Source of the DNA: Chamaecyparis obtusa | Taxonomy: Eukaryota > Streptophyta > Pinopsida > Cupressales > Cupressaceae | Assembly: GCA_027943335.1 (NCBI GenBank) | Contig: BSBK01014807.1 | Coordinates: forward strand, 2,501-66,500 | Length of the DNA: 64,000 nt | Direction of reading: 5' to 3' | Part shown: positions 33,835 through 45,115 of the stretch, one piece after another | Numbering within the stretch: the first letter of the stretch is position 1 | Layout of the letters: every line of letters begins with the position of its first letter | Translations under genes and position numbers: made by a program | Notes under the pieces: model-generated | Told to the model about the DNA's origin: nothing | Seen by the model: the letters and a program-made list of their open reading frames with translations, nothing else | Databases searched by the model: none

Positions 33835-34965
33835 TATGACATCCCAAATAGCATTTCAAGAGAAATGGATCAACAACATATCAAAGTGATTGTCAGACCA
33901 TCTATTCCTGATAATGATATCAATTGGAAAGTGTTTGACAACTATGAACAAATTTTGCAATTCTTGTTTGAAGATGTTTTTTCAGAACACAATCAAGATA
34001 GGCTCTCACAAAACTATGGTGATCAAGTAATACAACTCAAGTCCAATAAGATGCTTAGAGGTCCTGTTACCTTAGAGACTATCTTCAAAAAGGATGATCA
34101 AGTCAAGAAAAATAAAGCTAGCCTGGTAGTTCAACAAGAACATTGTCTTGAATTAGAGTTGGAAGCAGGTAAGAGCCTACAATTTGGAAAGGTAAACATT
34201 GAATTGGAAAAGAAAGCTTATACTCAGTTATTCAAAGAATTCAGTGATGTTTTTGCATGGCAATATGAAGACCTCAAGGTTTTTGATCCTACCCTTGCTC
34301 AGCACACTATTGAGTTAGAACCAAATGCCAAACCAGTGAGGCAAAAGCAAAGGCCTGTTAATCCCAAGATTGAGCCACTTATGCATAAAGAAGTGCTCAA
34401 ATTGATAAAAAGTGGTATCATCTACCCCATTAAGCATACTAGTTGAGTTTCCAACCTTGTTCCTGTCAGGAAGAAGAATGGGGAGCTAAGGTTATGTGTT
34501 GACTTCAGGGATCTTAACAGGGCCTCATTAAAGGACCGCCATCCACTACCCTCTATGGAACAAATCTTACAATGTGTCTCTGGATCTAAGAGATTTTCAT
34601 TGTTGGATGGCTATTCAGGATACAATCAGATCTTAGTAAATAAAGAGGATCAATATAAGATTGCATTTACAACCAAGTGGGGAACCATGGCTTATCAGAA
34701 GATGCCCTTTGGTTTGTCAAATGCAGGTGCCACATTTCAAAAGGCAATGGATATGGCCTTTAAGAGCCTAATGTACAAGTTTGTGTTGATCTACTTGGAT
34801 GACATAACTATCTATTCAAAGCATGTAGTAGATCATATCAAACATTTGAGAAATATTTTTGAAAGGTGTAGAGAATTTGGGATATCTCTTAATCCCAAGA
34901 AATGTGTAATTGTAGTTCATGAGTGAAAACTGTTAGGATATATAGTATCCAAGAAAGGAATCACA
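33835..34965 (+). pseudogene. Gypsy-4 reverse transcriptase with N-terminal linker
   Basis: The linker contains FKEFSDVFAWQYEDL and the ELEPNAKPVRQKQRP motif that precedes Gypsy RT. RT motifs follow: VPVRKKNGELRLCVDFRDLN, LLDGYSGYNQI, MPFGLSNAGATFQKAMD and the catalytic VLIYLDDITIYS, intact. A stop at 34444 stands where W is expected (TGG to TGA) and another at 34924. Confidence 0.88.
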
Positions 34966-35574
34966 GTGGATCTGGAAATAATTGCAACTATCCTAGAGCT
35001 ACCCCTACCACATAACAAGAAAAGTCTCCAATCTTTCATAGGAAAGATTAACTTTGTTAGGAGGTTCTTGCCTAACATTGCAGATTTACTCAAGCCTTTG
35101 ATAGCTTTTGATAGCCATGTCAATTTCCAAGCTATCAAAGAGGCCCTAATAGAGGCCCCTACTCTCTTAAACCCAAATTTTAGTAAGGATTTCATCCTTT
35201 ATGCTTATGGAGGTCATGATGCTATATCTGCAATGTTGACTCAAGAAAATTTAGATAGATTGGAGCAGCCCATTGCTTTCTTTAGCAAAGGTTTGGAAGA
35301 GTATGAATAGAGATACTCTTTTGTAGAGAAACATGTACTTGTTGTGGTAAAGAGCCTTAAAAATTTTAGATATCTATTGACCCATAGCAACGTACATTTA
35401 AAAGTTACTCATCCAAGTGTCAAAGAATATTTGCTTTCCAAGGACCTAAATGAGAAAAGAGCTGGTTGGATCACCAAGGTGATGGAATATGACATTGATA
35501 TTCAACTTACCAAGCTGGTTAGAGGAAGAGGTCTTTGTGAACATTTGGTAGAGGATGAAAGTTCAAAGAAATAA
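34966..35574 (+). pseudogene. Gypsy-4 resident RNase H, catalytically degenerate
   Basis: Follows RT: SFIGKINFVRRFLPNIADLL, then KDFILYAYGGHDAISAML, where the usual TDAS catalytic Asp is replaced by Y-G. EKHVLVVVKSLKNFRYLL and VTHPSVKEYLL are retained, but the TDH motif Asp is missing. A stop lies at 35308. The domain is probably a tether, like the connection domain of retroviral RT (analogy). Confidence 0.8.
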
Positions 35575-35595
35575 GAACAAACAGATGCATCTCTG

Positions 35596-36903
35596 GTGGT
35601 GCATTCTATAGAAGAACAAGATAAGGCAACAAGCTGGTTGCTTAATATGATTAATTACTTGAAGATAGGACAATGTCTTGCATATTTAGATTTAGCAAAA
35701 AGGAGGTATTATAGGTTACAATCTATCCCTTTTGTGTTGATTGATGATGTTCTTTTTAGAAGGGATCACAATGGTGTCCTTTTGAGATGCATTGATTCAG
35801 AAAAGATAGCTGATGTCCTATTCAAGTTTCATGATGGACCCTCTGGAGGTCACTTTTCTCCTAGGACTACTTCTTTTAAGATCATGAGGGATGGATACTA
35901 TTGGCCATATATCTTTAAGGATAGTCATGATTATGTGATAAAATGCATCAAGTGTGCCATGTTTGCAAGAAAAGAAAGGCTTGCAGCCTTTCCCTTACAG
36001 CCAGTCAGAATAGAGCAACCCTTCATGAAATGGGGTATAGATTTCATTGGCATGATTAATCCTCCGTCTAGTGCAGGCCATAAATGGATAATTACTACAA
36101 CTGATTATTTCACTAGATGGATAGAGGAAATTTCTTTAAAAGAGGCCAATGAGAGTGTTATCCTAAGCTTTTATGATGACTTAATTCATAGGTTTGGCAC
36201 TCTTGATTCCATCATTTCAGATAATGTCTTAGCATTCACAGGCCTCAAAGTCTTAGAGTGGGCAGTCAAGAATGGCATCTATCTGAATACTAGTTTGAAT
36301 TATTACCCCCAAGGCAATGGCTTGGCAGAATCCACCAATAAGAATTTGATTAGGATAATCAAGAAGACTCTTCAAGAGAATCAGAGAGATTGGCACACAA
36401 AGCTCAGATCTACCTTGTGGTTAGATAGAATTACCCCAAAGAAAATCATTGGTAATTCTCATTACATGTTAGTGTATGGAAAGGAGGCTAAATTGTCCAT
36501 TTTAACAGAATTACCAGCTCTAGACTTAGCTACTCAATATGCCCTGTTTGATGAAAAGGATCCCTTACAGATCAGATATGCTCAATTGATGGAATTAGAA
36601 GAACCCAAAGATAAATCCATGAAAGATATGGAATTTCATCAGATTCAGACAAAGAGGAGTTTTGACAAAAGGGCCAGAGTCAGGAATTTCAAGGTTGGGG
36701 ATGTAGTCCTCAAGTGGGATGAGTTCAGATCCAGACCTGGCAGGCACACAAAATTTGACTCCTTTTGGGGTGGGCCATTTGTTATAATAGACTGTAGGGG
36801 CTCCAATGCTTTTCTATTATCAAATATGGAAGGAGATTCCTTGCCTATCTCAGTCAATGGTTTCCACCTGAAGCCTTGTTTTGAGGTTAACCCCTCTCTG
36901 TAA
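35596..36903 (+). pseudogene. Gypsy-4 integrase (435-codon open frame)
   Basis: A long uninterrupted frame. HHCC finger (FHDGPSGGHFS ... CIKCAMF), rve core with WGIDFIGMINPPSSAGHK (first D), SIISDNVLAF (second D; N-V instead of the usual N-G) and PQGNGLAESTNK (E). The C-terminal part has FDKRARVRNFKVGDVVL and a GPFVIIDCRGSNAFLL segment. It ends at a natural stop 206 bases before the 3' LTR. No chromodomain. It is the best-preserved retrotransposon domain in the window. Confidence 0.9.
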
Positions 36904-37109
36904 ATTTTGTAAAGTTCCCCTGCTTTCCTGCTTGCTTTCCTGCTTTCTAGTTTAATTTCCTACTTTTCAAGAAGTTCTCTGAGCATAGTTCTAGTTCCAT
37001 CTCCCTGTGAGAATTTTGAAAATTTTGATGACCCCATGCCCAATGGATTTCCCTAAGGCCACTAGTTTTCCATGTCTAGCAGGCTGACATCCAGCAGAAA
37101 TCACCAAAA

Positions 37110-39801
37110 TGTTACCCTAATTTCTATGTAGATGCAAATTTGGCTAAAACCTATTCCAAAGTCTCTATTTTACCCCTGCCGAGCACCCCTAAACATTTTG
37201 TGGCCTCATGTTTTGTTTCCTAGCCTCTGCAATTATTTCAAGTCCTTGGTCTACAGGTCAAAATATTTGAAAAAGTAGTCGTTGTGGTGTTTTAACCCTC
37301 AAAACCCTAAGCCCTTGTTCTAATTTTTAGTTACTTTATCGACAACTTAAGTGATTTCTTTTAGCATGTGTGTATTTGATTTTCCTCCATTCGCCAGTTC
37401 GCTAAAATTATTTGGCGGTGTTTCTAAAGTTCTGGCGATTACGCGAATGCCTTGTTCGCATAATCCTCTAAATTTTTGGCAGTCTCAGCTAAAGTCATTT
37501 GGAAAACTAGTGAATGGTCTTTATTCGTGTGTTCATGTGATCCAACCGTGGGTTCATTCATGATTCAGTGAACCCCTTGTCCACGTATTTGCCTATTTTG
37601 ACCATGGTTAGGAATTTCTTCTCGCGCATAAGAATTTCCTTGTTCATTGGTTCATGTAAGCCAAGTGTGGTTAACTCTGCAAGCGGGATCAAGATTTTAA
37701 TCTAACGATGGTCTATTTTTCACAAGGAATCTTCAAATGTATCAGGCTTTAAGACTGGTCGTAGATGTGGTATCTTGGTTTTGTGTCAGAGTGGGGTCCT
37801 GATTCTGAAGATCCGACGGTCATCTCATCTTCACATAGGCCATTGTCAGAGCATGAGATCATCAAACAACCATTGATTCTCCTTGGTAACATAACTCTTC
37901 AAACAGGCGGGTCCACTGCAACATGTACAAAAATAGTGGCTTTTTATTGGTCCACATGGTAGTGATTTGGTAGCGTGTCAATGGGACCAGGTTCTTCAAA
38001 CGTTCAGAGGTCCTAACAGTTGTCAGAGGATCAATGGTCGATGTATGTTCGCAAGGGCTAGTGTCAGAGCTTGAGATCTTAAGATGACCGTTAGATCTTC
38101 CATGTCTACAGCGCTTCAATGTGTCAGTGGGACCAATGCCACCTCATCTGATTCAGAAGCTTCTGATTGGTCAGCGTGTGTTGAGTCAGATTGTCTTTCA
38201 GCAGGGCCAGGTTCTTTCAAGTGGTCAGAGGTTCTAACATCTCAAAGGATCCAATGGCTGGTGTATAATCTCATATGGTTTCTCTGACACATGAGATTAT
38301 GCACCGACCATCGATCTTACTTTATTTTTCTGAGACTCTTACGGTGGGTCCTCTTGCTGATTTGCTCACGTTTCATTGGCTGTTGACTTCCACATCAATG
38401 TTTGACCTATCAGAAGGGGATTTTAAGCGATTTCAAGGTGCATCATGGTCGTTCATTTTCCGGGAAGGATCTTTCATCGATGGTTGCATTTTAACTCAAG
38501 GCCCCGCTAGTCGTTAACATTCAAATTTGAATTTTTGCACTGGTTTCCTACTAGGGTTTTCCACTTTGATAGCCATGCGTGACAGTTTGGTAGCTGGAAT
38601 TGATTTCTTCAGGATAGAGATGGTTGATGGTTGGAAGATGATAATGAATGATCTGATCGTCGGTGCCGCGGATTTTGCAGGGTACCATGTCGTGTGAAAT
38701 GCTCAATGGGTTGTTGCCACCTTTTGCAGGGTGATTATTGAAAATAGAAATATCTATGAGATCAGATTTGAAGCCTTCATGGCTTAGTGGAGTTGCAGGT
38801 GGGTAGTTGAGTCAAGGTTGTTGTGTTTGCAGGCGAGCTCAGTACAAGATGGATACACACAAAAGAAGATATGATCTGATTGCTGGGTATTCTCAGTGAA
38901 TTTGATGTTATCTTGTACTTTAGGGTTTATTATTATATTGTAAGAGTTTGTAACTCTGGTTAGGTCAATTTTGGACTCCTGCCTGCGGGTAGTGAGTGTT
39001 GTATATATTGTTTTGTGGAGCCTTAGTGCAAGAGGGGGGTTTTTTTTTGCATTTTTGTAAAGGAGAGAAGCCCACTTTTGCAAGGAAGTCATCTTTTCTC
39101 AAAAAGCCATCTGTGGTATTTGTTCTACCCTCTGGTTCTTCTACTCTTTGTGATCTCCCATTGATGATTAAGGCATCCTTGAGGTACTTGTGATATTTGT
39201 TCTATCCCTGTCTTCACTGTCTTGATTATCTCTTATTGGATTGAAGTTTATGAATGTTGTTAATGGAAATTGGGGTTCCTAGTCCCTCTAATTTTTTGTG
39301 ATTTTGTGTGTTACTATGTCTGATCTGATCTAGATGTTTTGTGGGTATACTACAACCCCTAGCAGTCTTGTCTCAATCCTAAACCTAGTTGCAGAAAATG
39401 ATGTTTGCTTGCAGGTCATAAGTTGTGTCTTTTTTTTAGACCCTCCTATGAAACACTTATCCAAGCCTATCTAGTGAGTTTTGACTTATTAGACCTGATT
39501 TCACCATTGGTCTCATTCCTACATACTGAGATCCAAACCCTAGTTTCGGTGCATCACCTAGTAGGTAGTTTTCTTTTCAAGTCATTTCCCTTACAAGCAT
39601 TCCTTCTATCCCTTTCCCTCAAAAGTTTTACTTTCATGTCAAGAAGAAAATTAAGGTGATTATCCAAGAGGAACCAGCCTAGAACCTAGAGGTTTCATCT
39701 CAGTTAGCAAAGGTCCCACAACCTGGAGATGATTCCCATGTTATACTGAGTTATCAAGACCAAGAGAGCTTGAGACAAAGGTGCAAACTTAGTGTATAAT
39801 G
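37110..39801 (+). repeat. Gypsy-4 3' LTR (2692 bp)
   Basis: Same length as the 5' LTR and aligned end to end. It ends GTGTATAATG where the 5' LTR ends GTGTATAACA, so the terminal CA has changed to TG. Target copy GGAGT follows directly. Confidence 0.92.
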
Positions 39802-40125
39802 GGAGTATCAGATGAAGAATCAATAGAAGAAGAAATTGGATTCATTGCTCTTGAAGATGAAAAGGATTCACAAGAATTAGCTATGATTTCACAAGCTAAT
39901 ATCAAGATAGATTGGATCATTGATAGTGGTTTCTCACATCACATGATAGGAGACAAAGATAGATTTGTTCATTTGGATAGATACAAAGGAGGCATGGTTA
40001 GATTTGGTGATGACACTCCTAAACCCATCATTGGTAGAGGAGCCATCACCTTGGATGGTAAGAATAGCATTGATGATGTTCTTTATGTCGATGGTTTGAA
40101 ACATAACCTACTAAGTGTTGGGTAG
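39802..40125 (+). pseudogene. Copia-1 aspartic protease
   Basis: The frame continues after Gypsy-4. An acidic lead (ESIEEEIGFIALEDEKD) precedes DWIIDSGFSHHMIGD, the Copia protease active site, and GGMVRFGDDTPKPIIGRGAI. A stop follows at 40123 after HNLLSVG, a motif that normally leads into the GAG-pre-integrase domain. Confidence 0.88.
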
Positions 40126-41440
40126 TTACTTGACAAAGGTTAAAAATTGTAATTCAATGGAAACAAGTCCATCATTAACAACAAAGAAGGAGAAATGATT
40201 GCATGAGGATCAAAAGCTAAAGGTAATGTTTTTCAGCTTAATCCAAAAGCAAGTTGTTTTGTTGCTAAAATAGATGACAGTTGGTTATGGCACAAAAGAC
40301 TGTCATATCAATTTTGATAACATAGTAAAGATTAGCAATGTTAAGGTAGTAAGAGACCTACCTAGCATAGCAAAGATGGTTGATACAATATACAGGGAAT
40401 GTGTAATCGGAAAGCATGTGAGGAATTCACTCAAGAGAAAGCATAACTCAGCAGAGAACAAGTTGGATCTTATTCATACAGACCTATGTGGACCAACTCA
40501 AACAAGATCATACTATGGTGAAAGGTATTTCATTTTGTTTTTAGATGATTATTCTAGAATGATGTGGGTTGCAATCTTGAAAGATAAGTCAAAAGCCTTT
40601 GAGAAGTTCAAAATATTCAAAGCTAAGGTTGAGAATGAATCTGGACTAAAGATAAAGTGTCTAAGATTAGATAGAGGAGGAGAATTCACCTCTGATAGAT
40701 TCTATGAGTACTAAAAAGAACATGGCATAAAAAGACTGTTAAGTGTACCTAGAACCCCTCAGCAAAATGGGATTGTAGAGAGAAGCAATAGGATCATCCT
40801 TGACACAGGACACACCATCATGATTGAAGAAAAAGTTGCACACACCTATTGGAGAGATGTGGTCAATACAATAGTCTACACTATCAATAGAATACAATTG
40901 AGACCAGGTGCAGATAAGACATCTTATGAGATATGGTTTGGTAATGTTCCCACATTAAAATACTTCAGAATCTTTGGAAGCAAGTGATACATCAAGAGGG
41001 ATGAAGCAGTAGGAAATTTTTATGCAAGAAGCGATGAAGGTATTTTCCTTTGTTACTCTACTAAAAGTAAAGCTTATAGATGTTTTAACTTGAGATTAAA
41101 GAAGATCATTGAAAGTGCTCATGTTAAGATTGATGAAAATTTTATGGTTCAAGAAAGATATCATGATTACTCACCTATTATTGAAGAAGAACCCAGACCC
41201 TCCACAAGTGAGACAGTTGTTGATGAAATGTTTGATAGTATTGATGTGTTATTCAATGACCCTGAGACAAGTGAAGAAGAAACTCCAAAGGCATATGAGA
41301 TAGTATCACCTAAAGCTCCAAAGTTTACATCTAGATACCATTCTAAGGATGACATTATTGGAGATCAGAGCCCTAAAGTCACAACAAGATCAAAAGAAAA
41401 GAGTTTAGCAAGCAATGAAGCAATATGTTTACTATCTTAG
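40126..41440 (+). pseudogene. Copia-1 integrase and downstream linker
   Basis: After a short broken GAG-pre-integrase segment (HKRLSYQF region at 40295), the core reads LIHTDLCGPTQT (first D), FLDDYSRMMW, LRLDRGGEFTSD (second D), and, after a stop at 40714, TPQQNGIVERSNR (E). EIWFGNVPTLKYFRIFGSK follows, then a stop at 40987 and a linker rich in S, E and P to 41440. It inserts cDNA. All three catalytic acids are present although the frame is broken. Confidence 0.88.
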
Positions 41441-42470
41441 ATTGAACCTTCAAGTGTTGAAGATGCATGTAATGATTCAGACTGGCATGATACTATAAAA
41501 AAAGAACTAGATCATATTATCAACAATGATACTCGGGAACTGGTCCCAAGACCTACTGATAAGAATGTGATTTGAACAAAATGGATATTCAAAAACAAGA
41601 TGAATGAAGATGGTACAACTTAGTAAGAAATAAGGTAATGTTAGTATGTAAGGGATATGCGTAGAGAGAAGGCATTGATTATTCAGACACTTTTGCACCA
41701 ATGAGCAGATTAGAAGCTATTAAGTTATTTCTAGCCTATGCAACATTCAAAAACTTCAAAGTCTATCAGATGGATGTCAAGTCAGAATTCTTGAATGGAG
41801 AATTGAAAGAAGAAGTATACATTGAGCAGCCAGAAGGATTCACCTTATCAGACAGACTTGATATGGTATGCAGATTGAAGAAGGCCCTCTATGGACTTAA
41901 GCAAGCCCCTAGAGCATGGTATGAGAGACTGGATGGATATCTAACAAAGATTGGATTCAAGAAAGGAGCAGCAGATTGTAATCTATTCATAAGAGAGGCA
42001 TCTGAAGGTTTACTACTTGTAGCTATATTTGTTCATCACATTATCTTTGGAGGTAATAACAAACTTAGTGCAAAATTTGTAAAAGAAATGTCGAATGAGT
42101 TTGAGATGTGCATGATTGGACCTATCAAATACTTTTTGGGATTGAATGTGCAGTAGACAAAGAAAGATATTTTCATTAATTAGACAAAATATGTGAAAGA
42201 GATCTTGAAAAAATTCAAGATGGATGAATGTAATCCAGTGGGCACACCTATGATAACATGATGCAAGATTGCAAAAGAAGATGACTCACCAGTAGTAGAT
42301 ACAACATTGTACAAGTCTATGATTGGTAAACTTATATATCTTACTCAAACAAGACCTGATCTTTCCAATACAGTTGGCATAGTTGGAAGATTTGTAGCAG
42401 AGCCTAAACAAAGTCACCTCATGGTAGTAAAAAGAAATTTAGATATTTGCAGGGCACTATAGATTATGGT
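41441..42470 (+). pseudogene. Copia-1 reverse transcriptase, active site mutated
   Basis: Contains [51 protein letters not shown] (first D), [20 protein letters not shown], and [11 protein letters not shown], where Copia elements normally have YVDD. Both catalytic aspartates of that motif are replaced by H. Stops occur around 41573, 41624 and 42156. TQTRPDLSNTVGIVGRFV marks the end of RT. Confidence 0.87.
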
Positions 42471-42979
42471 CTATGGTATCCTAATTCAAAAAATGTTGAG
42501 CTTCATGTATATAGTGATGTTGATTGGGTAGGATGAGTTGATCATAGAAAGAGTACATCAGGTGGACCAGTGTTTCTTTGTGATGGACTTGTCACTTGGA
42601 CAAGCAAGAACAAAATTGCATTTCTCAATCAACAACAAAAGTGGAGTATGTTGCGGCAGCCTTGAATTGTTCTATAATTGTTTGGATCAAGGAGATGTTA
42701 AAGGATTTTGGAATTCAGATTGATTATCCTATTGTTATTCATTGTGATAACACTAGCACTATCAACATGTCCAAGAACCCTATGATGCATGCAAAGACAA
42801 AACACATTGAGATCAAGTATCACTTCCAAAGAGAGAAAGTGGCAGAGAAAGAATTCAAGGTGGACTATGTGAGTGCTAAAGATCAATTAGCATACATATT
42901 CACAAAGCCCTTACCAAAGGATACTTTTGAGTATCTCAGGGAGAAGTTGGGAGTAATTCCCTTCCCTGATTATGCTTAG
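42471..42979 (+). pseudogene. Copia-1 RNase H
   Basis: The last frame encodes AALNCSIIVWIKEMLKDFG, IHCDNTSTINMSKNPMMHAK, TKHIEIKYHFQREKV, DQLAYIFTKPLPKDTFEYLR and ends PFPDYA at a natural stop. A frameshift near 42590 separates it from the preceding part. Confidence 0.87.
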
Positions 42980-43329
42980 AAGAAAGAAGAAAGAGCATCA
43001 GTCCTCAGGGACTGATGGATGGCTGACTACTCTACTTCAGGAATAGTACCGGTGCTTAAACTGATTGGCACCCTTTTCCATTGATGTCATAGGGGGAGTA
43101 ATATATAGTCATGAAAAACATAAGTAAAAGAAGGATTAATATACTGAGGGGGAGTAGTATTCAGTTATGGAAGCAGTTCAGTTGAGGAAATGGAGAATGT
43201 TGAAGAATATTGCAGTAGATGGAGGATTCATCTTTGGGGGATTTTTGAAGAGGAAATAGAGAATATTATAAAAGAAATGTTCATTTGGATTGGTGGAGTT
43301 TTTCATTCCATATGTTGCCATCAATGCCA
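42980..43329. other. Copia-1 3' untranslated region
   Basis: Non-coding interval between the RNase H stop and the polypurine tract. Several GGGGGAG-type purine runs (43089, 43149) precede the actual tract. Confidence 0.5.
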
Positions 43330-43340
43330 AAGGGGGAGAT
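43330..43340 (+). other. Copia-1 polypurine tract
   Basis: AAGGGGGAGAT directly precedes the 3' LTR start TGTTGGAGATTTG. Confidence 0.8.
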
Positions 43341-44652
43341 TGTTGGAGATTTGATAGCAAGTCAGTACTGACTGTATGTTTATCATTGATGACAACATAT
43401 GGTAAGTAGCATGCGTTGAAGACTTATGTAGTAAGCTTATAGTATATACAACATGGACATGTTATCAACATTATATCATGGACACATAATTTAACTATTA
43501 GCACAAACAGTTATATAGCAGCTTGTGTCAACAGTGTTCCTGACAGAGTTACAGGCAGTGTTTTATGACTGATTGTCCGTATAGTTATCATGGAGCCTTG
43601 CACATTTGGATATATGATGGAGACATAGTAGTGATGTTACATTCATGGACACAGATTCTGATGATCACTAGAAGTGAAGTTATGCAGTCGCTATTCACCA
43701 GTAGTAGTTTCCCATGTTTATTCAGAAGAGCTGACAAAGATTATATTGGTTCAAGAGTTGCGCCTATCATTTTGGTATGCACCCTTGGATTAGTGCTCTA
43801 AGAAGATTTATTAATGTTCAGTTAAGAGTGCATGATGTAATTCAACTTGAAGAGAAAGTTTCAGTTACTTTGGTAGATCCGACAGTGTGTAGCGTGCTTC
43901 TAGATTTATTATTATTGGACAACTTCCATAATGTGTTGCGTGCTTAGTAGAGCTGACATAATTATTGTTGGAGTATGTTATTGTTTCTCTAATATGATTG
44001 CAAGGTGGTTCTAATAGGCCAACTTGATTATATCATTTAGAGGAAAGATATTTATATGTAGTCATTTGTGATTGCTAAGGGATGGTTCAGAGTTGATTGT
44101 GAAGAGTAGAGAAGAGTGAGCGAAGTGGTGAGCCATCAAAAGGAGGTATATGTGACCAAGTGAAGATTTTATGCTATACATTAGAATTGATCTAGACAGT
44201 AGGTCAAAGCGTAGTTCACCAAGATCCAGATATAGTGTGTATTTTTTACTCAGAAGGTTGCATGTAGCCTTCACCCCTTTGAGCAGTGTGCTCTTGGACA
44301 ATGTGTCCTCGCCCCTAATAGGTTTAATTGTAAAAGACTCCTGATAGGGTCCGACCTTTGACCAGGTCACTATACTAAATACATTGTAAAGAAACTCCTA
44401 ACAAGGTTAAGGATCTTCTAACAAGGATCAGGATACACTAGTGAAAATTATTAGTGGGTGTCAATTCCCACCGGAGTTTTTACCTATTTGTGTTTCCCCA
44501 TAACCAAAATATTGGCGTTGTGTTCAAGTGTTCTTTCATTGTGTTTATGTTTATTTTTAAGTATACTTAATTGGATAAATAATTAAAACTTGTAGATAAT
44601 TGATTGACCCCCCCCCCCCCCTCTCAAGTATCTCTTGGGACTATTCCTAACA
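43341..44652 (+). repeat. Copia-1 3' LTR (1312 bp)
   Basis: It starts TGTTGGAGATTTGATAGC and ends TATTCCTAACA. Its last 254 bases match 1-254. It carries the reverse complement of the GGGGAAAC/GGTAAAAAC module found in the minus-strand LTRs, and a C-tract near 44610. Confidence 0.92.
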
Positions 44653-45115
44653 AATGTATCACTAACAACTAGTGGCACCAGATTATAGGAACCTACATAT
44701 CCACATTCCTGATTGATGCATTCCTCATAGTTGTAAAAAATGTGGTGACCACAAAAGCATGACTAGTCCCTTGTGTTCAACGTCCAATTACGACAATTTC
44801 TACTCATAAACAAATGCAAAGATCGCATATTTTTTGTCCTCTTGCAATCACACATTTTTTTTAATCCACACTTGAACACATGCATATATAATATGAATTT
44901 AATTTTATAAACTTTAATAAATAATGTAAAGTTTAAACAAGAATAAATATATTTATCACACATAATAATTTAGAAACACCTGCATACCTTTTATCTCAAA
45001 AAATTATATATGTGGTACCACTTGAGTCATTCCTGATGATGTCCCATTCTTACTTGATGTGAAATGTATCCTGCAGAATTCAACAACATCATGTGCATTT
45101 TTTTTATGAACTCCC
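44653..45115 (-). pseudogene. Transposase-like gene, 3' exons, cut on the left by Copia-1
   Basis: The minus-strand reading that ended at the solo LTR continues here: VHKKNAHDVVEFCRIHFTSS, then KNGTSSGMTQVVPHI, a stop and FFEIKG, before a plausible GT donor near 45000 (AAAG/GTATGC). A second coding patch at 44655-44850 contains MRSLHLFMS and a Cys-rich run (CFCGHHIFYNYEECINQECG), possibly a zinc ribbon, and is truncated by Copia-1 at 44652. The remaining 3' end should lie left of the window, beyond the other end of Copia-1. Confidence 0.55.

Larger units (their letters stand above)
15347..39801 (+). mobile_element. Gypsy-4 LTR retrotransposon, nested in Copia-1
   Basis: Plus-strand Ty3/Gypsy element with two LTRs of exactly 2692 bp (15347-18038, 37110-39801) and target duplication GGAGT (15342-15346, 39802-39806). 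Order: primer site, gag, protease, an RNase H domain, RT, a second (degenerate) RNase H, integrase with HHCC finger. Gypsy-5 splits the first RNase H. Excluding Gypsy-5 the element is about 12 kb. The upstream RNase H and the lack of a visible chromodomain argue for a Tat-like rather than a chromovirus lineage (inference). Stops make it inactive. Confidence 0.92.
1..44652 (+). mobile_element. Copia-1 LTR retrotransposon, left end outside window, base of the nest
   Basis: A plus-strand Ty1/Copia element. Seen in order: the last 254 bases of the 5' LTR, an initiator tRNA-Met type primer site, gag with a CCHC knuckle, protease, integrase, reverse transcriptase, RNase H, a polypurine tract and a complete 1312-bp 3' LTR. 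Gag is split by Copia-2 and the gag-protease junction by Gypsy-4, so the element's own DNA is only about 8 kb of this span. Many stops and a mutated RT active site make it non-functional. It lies inside a transposase-like gene; the 5 bases after the 3' LTR (AATGT) should be the target duplication, but the partner copy is outside the window. Confidence 0.9.
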
